Source: Acidobacteriota bacterium (GTDB taxonomy: Bacteria; Acidobacteriota; Terriglobia; Bryobacterales; JACQDG01). From it: 15,496 bases of DNA. Under the pieces are notes generated by a model. That model saw only the letters and a list, made by a program, of their open reading frames with translations. It was not told the DNA's origin and ran no database searches. A program made the position numbers and the translations under genes. Of the stretch, positions 1 through 7,603 are shown piece by piece. How positions within the stretch are numbered: the first letter of the stretch is position 1; each line of letters starts with the position of its first letter. The stretch lies in contig JACQDI010000179.1 of assembly GCA_016201195.1 (NCBI GenBank), positions 1 through 15,496 of the forward strand. The letters run 5' to 3'.

Positions 1-1237
1 CGCGGCTCTCCACCGCCTCCGGCCTGCTCTCCGCCGGCTGCTGCTTGCTACCTGCTTTCTTCTGCCTACTGTCTGCGGGCCACTGGCCACAGACCACCGC
101 CTCGAGGAACTCCGCATACTGCTGCGCGACCCGCTCCCAGGAGCAGTGCTCCGCCACCCAGCAGCGCGCGCTCTCGCCCATCGCCCGCGCCACCTCCGGC
201 CGGCTCACCAGCAGGTTCAGGTACTCGAACAGGTAATCCATCTCGCGTTCGTCCACCGGAACCTTGAAACACACGTCATCGGGCAGCTCAGCGAACGATC
301 CCACCTCGGAGACCAGCACGGCGCGCCCCAGCCCGAGCGCCCGCAGCAGCGTCCCCGAACTCTCCCCCACCGTCGGATACCGCAGGTTCAGACAGATATC
401 CACGGCGCCGATGTACTGCTGGAAATCCTCGAGGGGCACGTAGCCGAGCACCCGCGTGTGGGCTTCGAGGCCCAGCGAGCGAATCAGGCTGCCGACCGGA
501 AACTCCGGGTGCTGTTCCCCGACCAGGACCAGGCGCGCCCGTGGGTCGAGCGCGATCAGCCGTTGAAACGCCCGCAGGGCCTCGGTGATCCGTTTGTAGG
601 GCTTGAGAAATCCGAAGATACCGATCAGGGGCGTAGTTTCGTTGACGCCGAGCTTGTGGCGCCAGGCCTGGCGGTTTGACTCCGGAACCGCTGCCCCGTG
701 GGGGATCACCGCCACCGGCAGGGCCCAGCCGGCCGCCCGCACCTGGTCCCGCAGGAAGCGGCTGTGCACAACGAGTCCGCGGCTCGACTCGAGCAGCCGC
801 CGGTTCATGGGCAGGTTGTCGTAGTCCGGGCCGACCTCGAGCGCCCGCACGCGCCGCGCAAACGCCAGCGCCTCCGCCCCGCCGTTGTATTCGGCCTCGC
901 GCAGGTAGCCATCCCAGTCGCCGCGCTTGATGGTGGCGTCGGCCACGAGGTGGTGCAGGTTGAACTCGTGGAGGACCAGCACCCCAGGCTGGCGCAACGC
1001 AAGATCGTATACATAGGTATGATGGGGATTGTTGCCCACCTGGTAGAGGGCGAGATCAAACTCCGAGGGCCGGTAGTCTGGGAACGGCCGGATCCGCACG
1101 CCTTCGAGCGGCGAGGCCGCATCCTCGACAAAGACCTCCAGCTCCACGTGGCGGGCGAGGGCGGGCAGCAGGGCGGCCGAGTAATCGGCGATCCCGCTTT
1201 TTCGGGGTGGCAGGGGGGTAAAACAAGCCACGCGCAT
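1..1237 (-). CDS. GT4-like glycosyltransferase, C-terminus cut by window edge
   Basis: The frame is open from an ATG at 1237 to the left edge (412 codons, no stop seen), so the gene is 3'-partial. It is probably a GT-B retaining glycosyltransferase that moves a sugar from a nucleotide-sugar donor in the cytoplasm. The N-terminus begins MRVACFTPLPPRKSGIADYS, the usual first strand and Gly-containing acceptor loop. The C-terminal donor-binding domain shows GIFGFLKPYKR near 206-216, LVLVGEQ near 236-242, and a GESSGTLLRALGLGRAVLVS segment near 291-310, in which the second Glu of the classical E-x7-E motif is Ala. A core ending near residue 383 is followed by a polar, low-complexity tail (387-412) rich in Q, K, S, R and E. 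The start lies 5 bases after the upstream DUF3108 stop, so it belongs to the same operon. Acceptor and donor cannot be told from sequence. Confidence 0.85.
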   Translation of the reverse strand, partial: MRVACFTPLPPRKSGIADYSAALLPALARHVELEVFVEDAASPLEGVRIRPFPDYRPSEFDLALYQVGNNPHHTYVYDLALRQPGVLVLHEFNLHHLVADATIKRGDWDGYLREAEYNGGAEALAFARRVRALEVGPDYDNLPMNRRLLESSRGLVVHSRFLRDQVRAAGWALPVAVIPHGAAVPESNRQAWRHKLGVNETTPLIGIFGFLKPYKRITEALRAFQRLIALDPRARLVLVGEQHPEFPVGSLIRSLGLEAHTRVLGYVPLEDFQQYIGAVDICLNLRYPTVGESSGTLLRALGLGRAVLVSEVGSFAELPDDVCFKVPVDEREMDYLFEYLNLLVSRPEVARAMGESARCWVAEHCSWERVAQQYAEFLEAVVCGQWPADSRQKKAGSKQQPAESRPEAVESR

Positions 1238-1242
1238 TGGGA

Positions 1243-1965
1243 TCAGCGCACCAGTTCCAACGTGAAGGTCCCCAGAGTGAACGGAACGCGCACCACCAGC
1301 GGCGTGCGCGCCGCGTCGCGGCCGAACAGGATCTCGAAGGTGTGGCTCGAGGCCGGTCCGCGGAACGATATTTGGACGCGGTCCGCCTGCTGGCGCGCGC
1401 CACCCACTTCCACCTGCCGCGAGTCACTGTAGGTGGCGGTGACCTGGTATGACGCTCCAAAGTTGACCGCCTGCGCCTGTGGTACCCGGCCGTTAGCCAG
1501 CTCGCGCCGCAGAAAATACAGGTAACTCAGTGCGTCCTTGGCGCAATCGGGAAGCGCGATCTCGCTCTTGCCCCCGCCGGCTGTCTGTCGCACGGCCTGC
1601 CGCTTCTGCTGGTCGTAGGCAACGGTTTCTTTCGTCTTGCGAGGGCCATGGGCGAGCTCCTTTTCCAGGCGCTCTGAACAAAGCTGCGAATCGGCGCGGG
1701 AGTGGTAGCGGTCCTTGATATCGAGGCCCGGCAAGCCGGCATCGATGGTGAAATCGAACTCCCAGCCCGGTTCGCCCCCGCCCGCTTTCATCTGGGCTTC
1801 CCCGAGGCCCAACCCGCTCGGCCAGTTGACGGAGTAATTCAGGACCTCACCCCGCGCAAAGGGTGTAACTCCGGAGGCTCCCGACGAGCGAGCCGGAGCC
1901 GCCGACTGGCACCAGGCGAGGGAGCCGGCAGCGATCAGGCAGAGGGCAATTCGACCAATCAGCAT
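1243..1965 (-). CDS. DUF3108 domain protein, secreted
   Basis: The 240-residue protein begins with a clear signal peptide (MLIGRIALCLIAAGSLAWCQ, probable cleavage after the AWC/Q region). It matches the DUF3108 pattern: an early GEVLNYSVNWPSGLGLGEAQ strand pair, a middle 'DALSYLYFLRRE' segment, and a C-terminal all-beta stretch ending FEILFGRDAARTPLVVRVPF. The family is periplasmic or outer-membrane associated, resembles lipoprotein-carrier folds, and has no settled function. An in-frame GTG lies 12 bases further upstream (1977), but the ATG at 1965 gives the cleaner signal peptide and has GAGG about 11 bases upstream. It sits between the DUF2283 gene and a glycosyltransferase in the same direction, suggesting an envelope role linked to the glycan made here (inference). 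Confidence 0.8.
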   Translation of the reverse strand: MLIGRIALCLIAAGSLAWCQSAAPARSSGASGVTPFARGEVLNYSVNWPSGLGLGEAQMKAGGGEPGWEFDFTIDAGLPGLDIKDRYHSRADSQLCSERLEKELAHGPRKTKETVAYDQQKRQAVRQTAGGGKSEIALPDCAKDALSYLYFLRRELANGRVPQAQAVNFGASYQVTATYSDSRQVEVGGARQQADRVQISFRGPASSHTFEILFGRDAARTPLVVRVPFTLGTFTLELVR

Positions 1966-2006
1966 CAACTGCAACACCTCATTTTCGACGCCAAGCCCGC
2001 CCTAGA

Positions 2007-2258
2007 TTAGCCGCGCTTGAGGACCTCCAGGGAGGAGTGGAGGACCTCAGCTTGCTTGAGTAGATCCGCAGGCAACTTTCGACTGGCTTCCAGCACTTCG
2101 ATCCCGATCAATCGTCCGGAAGCGTCGAAATCGAGATTGATTTCTGCCTTGACCTCCGACGGATCGCAAGGGTAGGTCCTTGCCACCGCCCCTCGTGCGA
2201 TTTTGGACGACAGATAGATGTAGGCGGCGTCCACAGAAGGATCGTAGGTGATCCTCAT
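2007..2258 (-). CDS. DUF2283 domain protein, possible antitoxin partner
   Basis: The 83-residue protein starts MRITYDPSVDAAYIYL and continues with an acidic 'EINLDFDASGRLIGIEVL' segment, the hallmark of DUF2283. The start at 2258 is preferred over the TTG at 2282 because AAAGGAGT lies 5 bases upstream and because the family normally begins at M-x-I-x-Y-D. Its first 212 bases overlap the upstream DUF4258 reading frame in a different frame. DUF2283 and DUF4258 genes are often neighbours and the pair has the size and layout of a toxin-antitoxin module; that role is inference and not visible in the sequence. Local GC is lower by eye than in the flanking glycosyltransferase genes. Confidence 0.8.
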   Translation of the reverse strand: MRITYDPSVDAAYIYLSSKIARGAVARTYPCDPSEVKAEINLDFDASGRLIGIEVLEASRKLPADLLKQAEVLHSSLEVLKRG

Positions 2259-2505
2259 GGTAACTCCTTTGTGAGACGTCAATGTAACGCGTGCTCACAC
2301 CGGCCATCACGGTTGCAATCGTGTTACCGGCTTGACCGACGAAGATCTTGCTGACAGGGTCGTAGTATCCGGTTTTCCACACGCCTTCGTGAAAGTACCG
2401 GAACGGCCTTGTCTGCGCGATTATGGCCTGTACCTGCTCCAAACTGATACCTCGTTGGCGCATGCGTTCCAGAGCGTGAACCGAGAACTGTGCCGGTTTC
2501 TCCAC
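2047..2505 (-). CDS. DUF4258 domain protein with out-of-frame C-terminal run-on
   Basis: The frame starts at a GTG one base after the stop of the glycosyltransferase upstream (TGATGTG junction). Residues 7-78 fit DUF4258: FSVHALERMRQRGIS, then 'VWKTGYYDP..KIFVGQAGNTIATVMAGV'. The conserved His and Arg of the HALERMRQRG motif are present. The family is small (about 70-90 residues) and is thought to have a RelE/ParE-like fold. Here the frame does not stop after the domain but runs another ~70 codons through the DUF2283 gene in another frame, giving an Arg/Gly/Ser-rich tail with no domain character. A stop (TGA, 2281-2279) exists in a neighbouring frame just where the domain should end, so a small indel may have removed the natural stop. 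The true protein may be the ~80-residue domain plus tail, or the gene may be damaged. Confidence 0.7.
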   Translation of the reverse strand: MEKPAQFSVHALERMRQRGISLEQVQAIIAQTRPFRYFHEGVWKTGYYDPVSKIFVGQAGNTIATVMAGVSTRYIDVSQRSYHEDHLRSFCGRRLHLSVVQNRTRGGGKDLPLRSVGGQGRNQSRFRRFRTIDRDRSAGSQSKVACGSTQAS

Positions 2506-2506
2506 A

Positions 2507-3661
2507 TCACCTTGCCATGCGCACCGGCTCGGGGACCGGGGCAGCCTTTTGCCTGCGGCCTTCGGCTACCGCGTAGTAAACATCGAGTGTCTTGCGGGCC
2601 GTCTCGCGCCAACTGAAGGCTCCAGCGCGCTGCAGGCTCTGGCGGCCCAGCCGCACCTGCAGTTCCTTGTCCAGCAGCACGTCGCGCATGGCTTGCACCA
2701 GCTCCGCAGTGCAATGCGGGTCCACCAGGATGGCCGCCCGGTCGACCACCTCGGGCAACGACCCGCTGTGAGAACAGATCACCGGCCGGCCGCACGCCAT
2801 GGCCTCGATCACCGGCAGCCCAAAGCCTTCGTAGAAGGACGGGAAGACGAACAGGTCGGCGGCATTGTAGAGCGCGGCCAGATCCTCCTCGGGCACGAAC
2901 CCGGTGAACACCGTACGCCCATCCAGTCCCGCTCGCCGGACTTCCTCCCGCACGTGCGGCGAGAACCAGGTCTCCTTGCCGGCCAGCACCAGCCGATGGG
3001 GCAAGTGCGGCGTCGCCTGAACCAGCTCCCGGAAGGCGCGAACCAGCCCGACCTGGTTCTTACGCGGCTGGATGTCGCCGACGGTGAGCACGTAGGGGCC
3101 TTCGATACCCAGCCTTTCCCGCACGTGGCAGGCGGCCTTCGCCCGGTCCAGGGGCCGGAAATGGTCCTGGGCGGCGAGGGGGGTCACCACAATTTCGTCC
3201 GGGTCGATGTGGAAGCAGCGGGCGATTCGCTGCCGGCTGAATTCACTGATGGTGAGAATCTTGGCCGCCCGCTGCAGTGTAATCCGCGTGGAGAGGCGAA
3301 GCTGCCACGCTCGCGACCCCGGAAAATACTCCGGGTGCTCGATGAAGCTGATGTCGTGGACGGTGACCACGATCGGCACCGGGCAGAGGAACGGGGCGTT
3401 GTATTGCACGTGCACCAGGTCCGGACGGTCACGCCGCAGGCATCCCGCCAGGTGGTAACCCAGGCGCCAGTAGCGGTTGCCGGTCACGTGCCGTTTCTGG
3501 AAGCGCGCCGGCACCCAGCCGTTTACGTCCGGCTCAGACACATAAGCCAGAAACTCCGCCGACGAATCCAGCTTGGCGAAGCTCTGGAGCAGGCTTCGAA
3601 TGTAGACTTCGTTGCCTGTCAACTTCTGGCCGATAGCGTGCGCGTCAACCGAAAACCGCAT
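2507..3661 (-). CDS. GT4 family glycosyltransferase
   Basis: The 384-residue protein has the normal length for GT4 enzymes, which transfer sugars from nucleotide-sugar donors with retention of configuration. Visible elements are an N-terminal Rossmann half with a Gly-containing loop (GQKLTGNEVYIRSLL, 11-25), VHDISF with His102, and ISEFSRQRI at 138-146. The C-terminal half has VGDIQPRKN (194-202), the GFVPEEDLAALYNAADLFVFPS blade (254-275), and the donor-binding motif EGFGLPVIE (Glu278 and Glu286, E-x7-E). The ATG at 3661 overlaps the upstream stop by one base (TGATG), implying translational coupling. The protein ends with a basic/proline tail and its stop is followed immediately by the DUF4258 start. 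Donor and acceptor are unknown. Confidence 0.92.
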   Translation of the reverse strand: MRFSVDAHAIGQKLTGNEVYIRSLLQSFAKLDSSAEFLAYVSEPDVNGWVPARFQKRHVTGNRYWRLGYHLAGCLRRDRPDLVHVQYNAPFLCPVPIVVTVHDISFIEHPEYFPGSRAWQLRLSTRITLQRAAKILTISEFSRQRIARCFHIDPDEIVVTPLAAQDHFRPLDRAKAACHVRERLGIEGPYVLTVGDIQPRKNQVGLVRAFRELVQATPHLPHRLVLAGKETWFSPHVREEVRRAGLDGRTVFTGFVPEEDLAALYNAADLFVFPSFYEGFGLPVIEAMACGRPVICSHSGSLPEVVDRAAILVDPHCTAELVQAMRDVLLDKELQVRLGRQSLQRAGAFSWRETARKTLDVYYAVAEGRRQKAAPVPEPVRMAR

Positions 3662-4908
3662 CAGAGAGAAACCCCAATTCTACCCGTTCTCTGGAACCCG
3701 GCCAAACTTTCGTCTAGCACGCGAAAGGCCACCGGCCAGCAGAACTGCTGCTCTACCAAGCGCCGTCCCGCCTGCCCTAGCCGGCGGCGCTCGCCGGGGT
3801 CCCGGAGCAGGGCCAGCACCGCCTGGCACATGCGGTCCGGGGAGTCGGCCAGCAGCAGGTTCTCCCCGTCTTTGGCGGGCAGTCCTTCGGCCCCGACCGA
3901 AGTGGAAACCACGGCACGGCCGGCCGCCCACGCTTCCAGGATCTTGATCCGCGTGCCGCTGCCCGAGAGCAACGGAACCACGACCACCCGGACGCGGGCC
4001 AACTCCGCCAGCGGGTCGTCGATCGGGCCGGTGGTCTCGATACGCGGGTCGCCCGCCGTCCAGCGCCGCACGGCCCAGTCGTTCTTCCCGATCAGCCGCC
4101 AGCGCAACTGCGGATCCTGCTGCCGCAGGGCCGGCCAGACATCCCGCGCGAAATACCGTACCGCGGCCGCGTTAGGATGATATTCCAGGTTACCCGAAAA
4201 CGCGACGCAATGCTCTTCCTCGGCCGGCTCGGGGAACCGCCGCGGGATCGCGTTGGGATACACCCCAGCCCGCACACCTGGCGCGAGGTCCTTCACGCGC
4301 TGCCGGTCGGCCTCGGAGGCAGCCAACACCAGGTCGAACCGCGGCAGCCACTGCCGCTCCGCCCGCATCGCCATTCGCGCAAAAGCGGCGTGCGCCCACC
4401 TGCCAGGGATCGCTTCGGTGGCTGCGCAGCGGGCGTGCAGCGTCGATTCGATGTTGTGCAGATCCATCACCACGTGTTCTGCGCGGGGGCGCAGCAGTTC
4501 CTCGTAGGTCGCGCACCAGAAATGCTCCACGATCGCCACCCGGTAGCGGCGACCGGCGATGGCCCGCGCCACTTGTTCCCGGCTCGAGGGGCCCGTGAAC
4601 CGGTCCGAGAGGGGCGGCACGCCTCGTAGCAGACGCCACAGGTTACGGCTGGCCCGCGCCACTGCCGTCTTGCTGTGCGGGGCGAGAGAAACCCAGTCCA
4701 GCTTCTCAACCCCTCCGGCTGGAAAGCGGCCCGCGTCGGGCGTGTCCATCCCCGCGTGGAACACCACCAGGTGCAACCGGAAGCGCGAAGCCAAGTAGCA
4801 GACCAGGCTGGCCGTGCGGATCGCCCCGCCGCCGGCCATCGGGTAGGGTGACTCGGGTGCCAGCAGCAGGGCCCACTCAGAATCGCCGGAGAGCTTCGAC
4901 ATAGACAT
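3661..4908 (-). CDS. GT-B glycosyltransferase (Stp1-like sugar transferase)
   Basis: The protein is about 415 residues. The N-terminus carries SPYPMAGGGAIRTASLVCYLA, resembling sugar transferases of the GT4 group such as Stp1-type enzymes of exopolysaccharide loci. Further motifs, numbered from the upstream TTG, are VVMDLHNIEST (150-160), FSGNLEYHPNAAAV (241-254), VVVVPLLSGSGTRIKILEAWAAGRAVV (312-338, with Glu329 as the second donor-binding Glu) and a C-terminal helix ending QQFCW. Candidate starts are TTG 4920, ATG 4908 and ATG 4902. All overlap the end of the upstream glycosyltransferase gene, and ATG 4908 is chosen as the first ATG. No strong ribosome-binding site is visible, consistent with coupling. 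The stop overlaps the next gene's ATG by one base. Confidence 0.88.
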   Translation of the reverse strand: MSMSKLSGDSEWALLLAPESPYPMAGGGAIRTASLVCYLASRFRLHLVVFHAGMDTPDAGRFPAGGVEKLDWVSLAPHSKTAVARASRNLWRLLRGVPPLSDRFTGPSSREQVARAIAGRRYRVAIVEHFWCATYEELLRPRAEHVVMDLHNIESTLHARCAATEAIPGRWAHAAFARMAMRAERQWLPRFDLVLAASEADRQRVKDLAPGVRAGVYPNAIPRRFPEPAEEEHCVAFSGNLEYHPNAAAVRYFARDVWPALRQQDPQLRWRLIGKNDWAVRRWTAGDPRIETTGPIDDPLAELARVRVVVVPLLSGSGTRIKILEAWAAGRAVVSTSVGAEGLPAKDGENLLLADSPDRMCQAVLALLRDPGERRRLGQAGRRLVEQQFCWPVAFRVLDESLAGFQRTGRIGVSL

Positions 4909-5917
4909 CGTGGGTCTCAATCGCCGTCCGGCGCCAGGAAAACTCGGCCGCTCGCCGGAGGCCGCGTTCCCGCAATGTTCCCCGCCACCGAGAGTCCCTC
5001 ATCAATTCTACAATCGCGCGGGTCAGAGCGGTGGTGGAATCGGTGTCCACCGCGACCGCTGCGTCGCCGGCCACCTCTCGCAGCGCCGGATCGGCAGAGA
5101 TCAGCACCGGTGCGCCGGCCTGCATCGCCTCCAGCACCGGCAGCCCAAAACCCTCATACAGCGAAGGATAAACGAACAGTGCCGCTCCAGACATCAACGC
5201 GGCCACCTCCGCGTCGGGCAAAAGGCCGGCCACCTTCAGTCCCGGCTCACCCTTGAGATTTAACACTTGCGGACCGCCGGAATCCTCCCCCGGGCGGCCC
5301 ACCAGGACCAGCTCCAGGTCGGGCTGACAGCGCCGCGCCTCCCGCCAGGCGTCGATCAGGCGCTTCAGGTTCTTGCGGCGCTCCCTTGTACCTACAAATA
5401 GTAAGTAAGGGGCGCCGGTCTGCGCTGGCGGGCACGGGCGGAACATCGGGCCGGCGGCCAGCGGAACCGCCGCCACCCGTGAGGGCGACATGTGGAATCT
5501 CTCGATTGCTTCCCGCCGAATCGCTTCAGTGGGCGTGAGGATCATCGTCGCCAGCCGCAGCAGGGACGGCGTGCGCCGCCGGATGCGCTCCGCGGCGGCC
5601 GCTCGGCGGTCCCCCTCCTGCCACGGGGAAAGATCGTGCAGGGTCAGCACCGAGGGCACGACCGGCAAATACGGCGCCCCGAAGTCGGTGCCATGAAACA
5701 CCGCCGCCCCAAGTCTCCGCAACTCGATGGCCAAGCCAACTGTCCACCAGCGCCGGGCAATCCAGTTTCCAGGACGCCGGCCCCGATGCAGATTGGGCGC
5801 TTGTGGCCCACCCTTCCAGACCTGGTCCGAAACCAACCAGTATTCCTCTGCGGGAAATTCCGCAGCCAACGCCGCCGCGATCTCGGCGGTGTACCGGGCA
5901 ATGCCCCCGGTCGGCAC
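4877..5917 (-). CDS. GT4 family glycosyltransferase, start codon unclear
   Basis: The 346 residues from GTG 5917 form a GT4 glycosyltransferase: PTGGIARYTAEIAAAL at the acceptor loop, VLTLHDLSPW (90-99), VGTRERRKN (175-183) and the donor motif EGFGLPVLE (255-263). The first Rossmann strand is missing from this start. The same frame continues upstream and spells R-I-A-I-D-A-T-P-L-T-V directly before P-T-G-G, exactly the expected family N-terminus, but no ATG, GTG or TTG precedes it. Instead the frame enters a CGCAAAG(G/A)A tandem repeat. The real start may be a rare ATC (5944) or ATT (5938), or the gene may be slightly truncated. The gap to the rfbB stop is 70 bases and the 3' end overlaps the next gene. 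Confidence 0.88.
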   Translation of the reverse strand: MPTGGIARYTAEIAAALAAEFPAEEYWLVSDQVWKGGPQAPNLHRGRRPGNWIARRWWTVGLAIELRRLGAAVFHGTDFGAPYLPVVPSVLTLHDLSPWQEGDRRAAAAERIRRRTPSLLRLATMILTPTEAIRREAIERFHMSPSRVAAVPLAAGPMFRPCPPAQTGAPYLLFVGTRERRKNLKRLIDAWREARRCQPDLELVLVGRPGEDSGGPQVLNLKGEPGLKVAGLLPDAEVAALMSGAALFVYPSLYEGFGLPVLEAMQAGAPVLISADPALREVAGDAAVAVDTDSTTALTRAIVELMRDSRWRGTLRERGLRRAAEFSWRRTAIETHDVYVEALRRF

Positions 5918-5943
5918 CGTTAAAGGCGTAGCATCAATCGCGA

Positions 5944-5976
5944 TTCTTTGCGTTCTTTGCGTCCTTTGCGTTTGCG
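5944..5976. repeat. 9-bp tandem repeat at 5' end of a glycosyltransferase gene
   Basis: On the plus strand the units are TTCTTTGCG (5944-5952), TTCTTTGCG (5953-5961), TCCTTTGCG (5962-5970) and a partial TTTGCG (5971-5976). Read on the minus strand this is CGCAAAGGA followed by two CGCAAAGAA. Similar CGCAAAG-rich short tandem repeats occur between genes in several phyla. The period is a multiple of three and would read T-Q-R in the frame of the downstream gene. It abuts the codons for the expected first strand of that glycosyltransferase. Confidence 0.8.
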
Positions 5977-5987
5977 CGAAACCCGCT

Positions 5988-7019
5988 CTACAGCCGCGAC
6001 AGGGTCTGTTCGCGATCCCGATAGTGTTGCTGGTAATACTGCCGGTAGTCCCCGCCTTTCACCCGGCTCACCCACGAGCGATGGGAGCGGTACCACTCGA
6101 TGGTCCGGGCAAGACCGGTCGAAAAATCCACTCGCGGCGACCACCCCAGCTCCCGTTGGATCTTGACGCTCGAGAGCGCGTAGCGCCGGTCGTGCCCAGG
6201 CCGGTCGGCCACCGTCTTCAGCAGGCTCTCCGGCTTTCCGGTCAGGCGAAGGATCTCGCGCGCCACGTGCAGGTTTTCACAGGAAAAATTACCGCCCACA
6301 TTGTAAATTTCTCCCTCGCGGCCCCCCGCCACAACCGCCGCGATGGCTGCGCAGTGATCCTCGACGAACAGCCAGTCCCGCACCTGCCGGCCGTCACCAT
6401 AGATGGGCAGCGGCTGGTCCTCAAAGGCGTTGGTCACGAGCAGCGGGATCAGCTTTTCCGGAAACTGGAACGGGCCGTAGTTGTTGGAAGCGCGTGTCAC
6501 CATCACCGGCACCTTGTACGTGGTGTGGAAGGAGAGCGCCAGCAGGTCCGAGCCGGCCTTGGCTGCCGAGTACGGGCTGCTGGGTCGCAGCGGGAAATTC
6601 TCGTCCGCTTCGAGCGGGTCCTCGAGGCTGCCGTAGACTTCATCGGTCGAGATGTGGACGAATCGCCCGGTCTTATATTGCCGCGCCGCTTCGAGCAGTG
6701 TGAAAGTGCCTCGCAGGTTGGTCTCAAAGGCAGGGCTGGGGGAAAGGATACTGCGATCGACGTGCGACTCCGCGGCGAAGTGGACCACCACGTCCGGCCG
6801 CTCGGCCCCGAACAGCTCGGCCACCAGCGGCGCGTCGCAGATATCCCCCTTCACGAAGCGGTAGCCGGGATGGTTCTCGATGTCGGAGAGATTTTCCAGG
6901 TTTCCGGCGTAGGTCAGCTTGTCCAGGTTGAGGATGGAATCGCCGGGACGCTCCGCCAGATAATAGCGGATGAAATTCGAGCCGATGAATCCGGCGCCTC
7001 CGGTGACCAGCAGCTTCAT
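5988..7019 (-). CDS. rfbB: dTDP-glucose 4,6-dehydratase
   Basis: The 343-residue extended short-chain dehydrogenase converts dTDP-glucose to dTDP-4-keto-6-deoxyglucose in the cytoplasm, the second step of dTDP-rhamnose synthesis. The NAD-binding TGGAGFIGSN lies at 6-15. The family signatures DKLTYAGN (33-40) and AAESHVDRS (82-90) are present, as are the catalytic STDE (Asp126, Glu127) and Tyr150/Lys154 of YSAAK. SNNYGPFQFPEKLIPL and GRQVRDWLFVEDHC follow. The ATG at 7019 overlaps the upstream stop as ATGA; a longer frame would start six codons earlier but the family begins M-K-L-L-V-T-G-G. It is followed by the tandem repeat and then the glycosyltransferase genes. The alternative symbol is rmlB. 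Confidence 0.96.
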   Translation of the reverse strand: MKLLVTGGAGFIGSNFIRYYLAERPGDSILNLDKLTYAGNLENLSDIENHPGYRFVKGDICDAPLVAELFGAERPDVVVHFAAESHVDRSILSPSPAFETNLRGTFTLLEAARQYKTGRFVHISTDEVYGSLEDPLEADENFPLRPSSPYSAAKAGSDLLALSFHTTYKVPVMVTRASNNYGPFQFPEKLIPLLVTNAFEDQPLPIYGDGRQVRDWLFVEDHCAAIAAVVAGGREGEIYNVGGNFSCENLHVAREILRLTGKPESLLKTVADRPGHDRRYALSSVKIQRELGWSPRVDFSTGLARTIEWYRSHRSWVSRVKGGDYRQYYQQHYRDREQTLSRL

Positions 7020-7603
7020 TTGTGTTGCGTCTCCCAATCGTAGTTCAGGCCGGAATCGTTATAGGGCAGTCGTCCCTCGTCAGCCGGATTGTAGAAACGG
7101 TTGGTGACGTAGACCAACACCGCCGGGTCCGGCCCGATCACCTTGTACCCGTGCCCCACGCCGGGTGGGATCAGAAGCTGCCACGGCTGCAGCGTTCCGA
7201 TAAAAAGGGTGTTGCAGGAGCCGAAGGTCGGCGAGTCCTCGCGCAGGTCGTACAGGCAGACCTGGAGCTGGCCCTGGGCCGCGGCCCACAGGTCCGTCTG
7301 CTCGAAGTGGTAATGCAGGGCCTTGATGGTTCCCGGATAGCTGAGGGCGCAGGAGACTTGCAGGCTGTCGGCGCCCAGCTCCGCGCCCAGCCCCATCCCT
7401 TGCCGCATCACTTCCAGGAAATAGCCGCGATCGTCGGGCCATAGTTGCACCCGCTCGATGCGCATTTCTTTGATCAGGTCGGCCGAATCCGGCTGCCGGA
7501 TCAGTATCCCTGCATCGCGCGCCGGCCGGGGTCGAACGGCCAGGCGCAGCCCGTGGCGCTCGCCCAGCGAGCGGGCGCCTTCAAGACCGGTCATCGCCGC
7601 CAT
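7016..7603 (-). CDS. rfbC: dTDP-4-dehydrorhamnose 3,5-epimerase family protein
   Basis: The 195-residue protein has the RmlC cupin core: DDRGYFLEV (57-65), IKALHYHFEQTDLW (93-106, with His97 at the catalytic position of the family's LHYQ motif), IPPGVGHGYKV (145-155), VYVTNRFYNPADEG and the closing NDSGLNYDW. Position of Tyr165 fits the second catalytic residue. The family epimerises C3 and C5 of dTDP-4-keto-6-deoxyglucose. Unlike classical RmlC, it has about 46 extra N-terminal residues and lacks the standard LRGLHYQ wording, so exact specificity is less certain. The ATG at 7603 has AAAGGGG about nine bases upstream and overlaps the upstream gene by 23 bases; ATG 7594 is also possible. The ATGA overlap with rfbB supports a shared pathway. 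Confidence 0.87.
   Translation of the reverse strand: MAAMTGLEGARSLGERHGLRLAVRPRPARDAGILIRQPDSADLIKEMRIERVQLWPDDRGYFLEVMRQGMGLGAELGADSLQVSCALSYPGTIKALHYHFEQTDLWAAAQGQLQVCLYDLREDSPTFGSCNTLFIGTLQPWQLLIPPGVGHGYKVIGPDPAVLVYVTNRFYNPADEGRLPYNDSGLNYDWETQHK

Noticed and set aside
2549..4180. 543-residue open frame on the plus strand
   Set aside because: It spans two well-supported minus-strand glycosyltransferase genes and reads as their complement; no domain or ribosome-binding site.
5727..7043. 438-residue open frame on the plus strand
   Set aside because: It is antisense to rfbB and the following glycosyltransferase, with no family resemblance.
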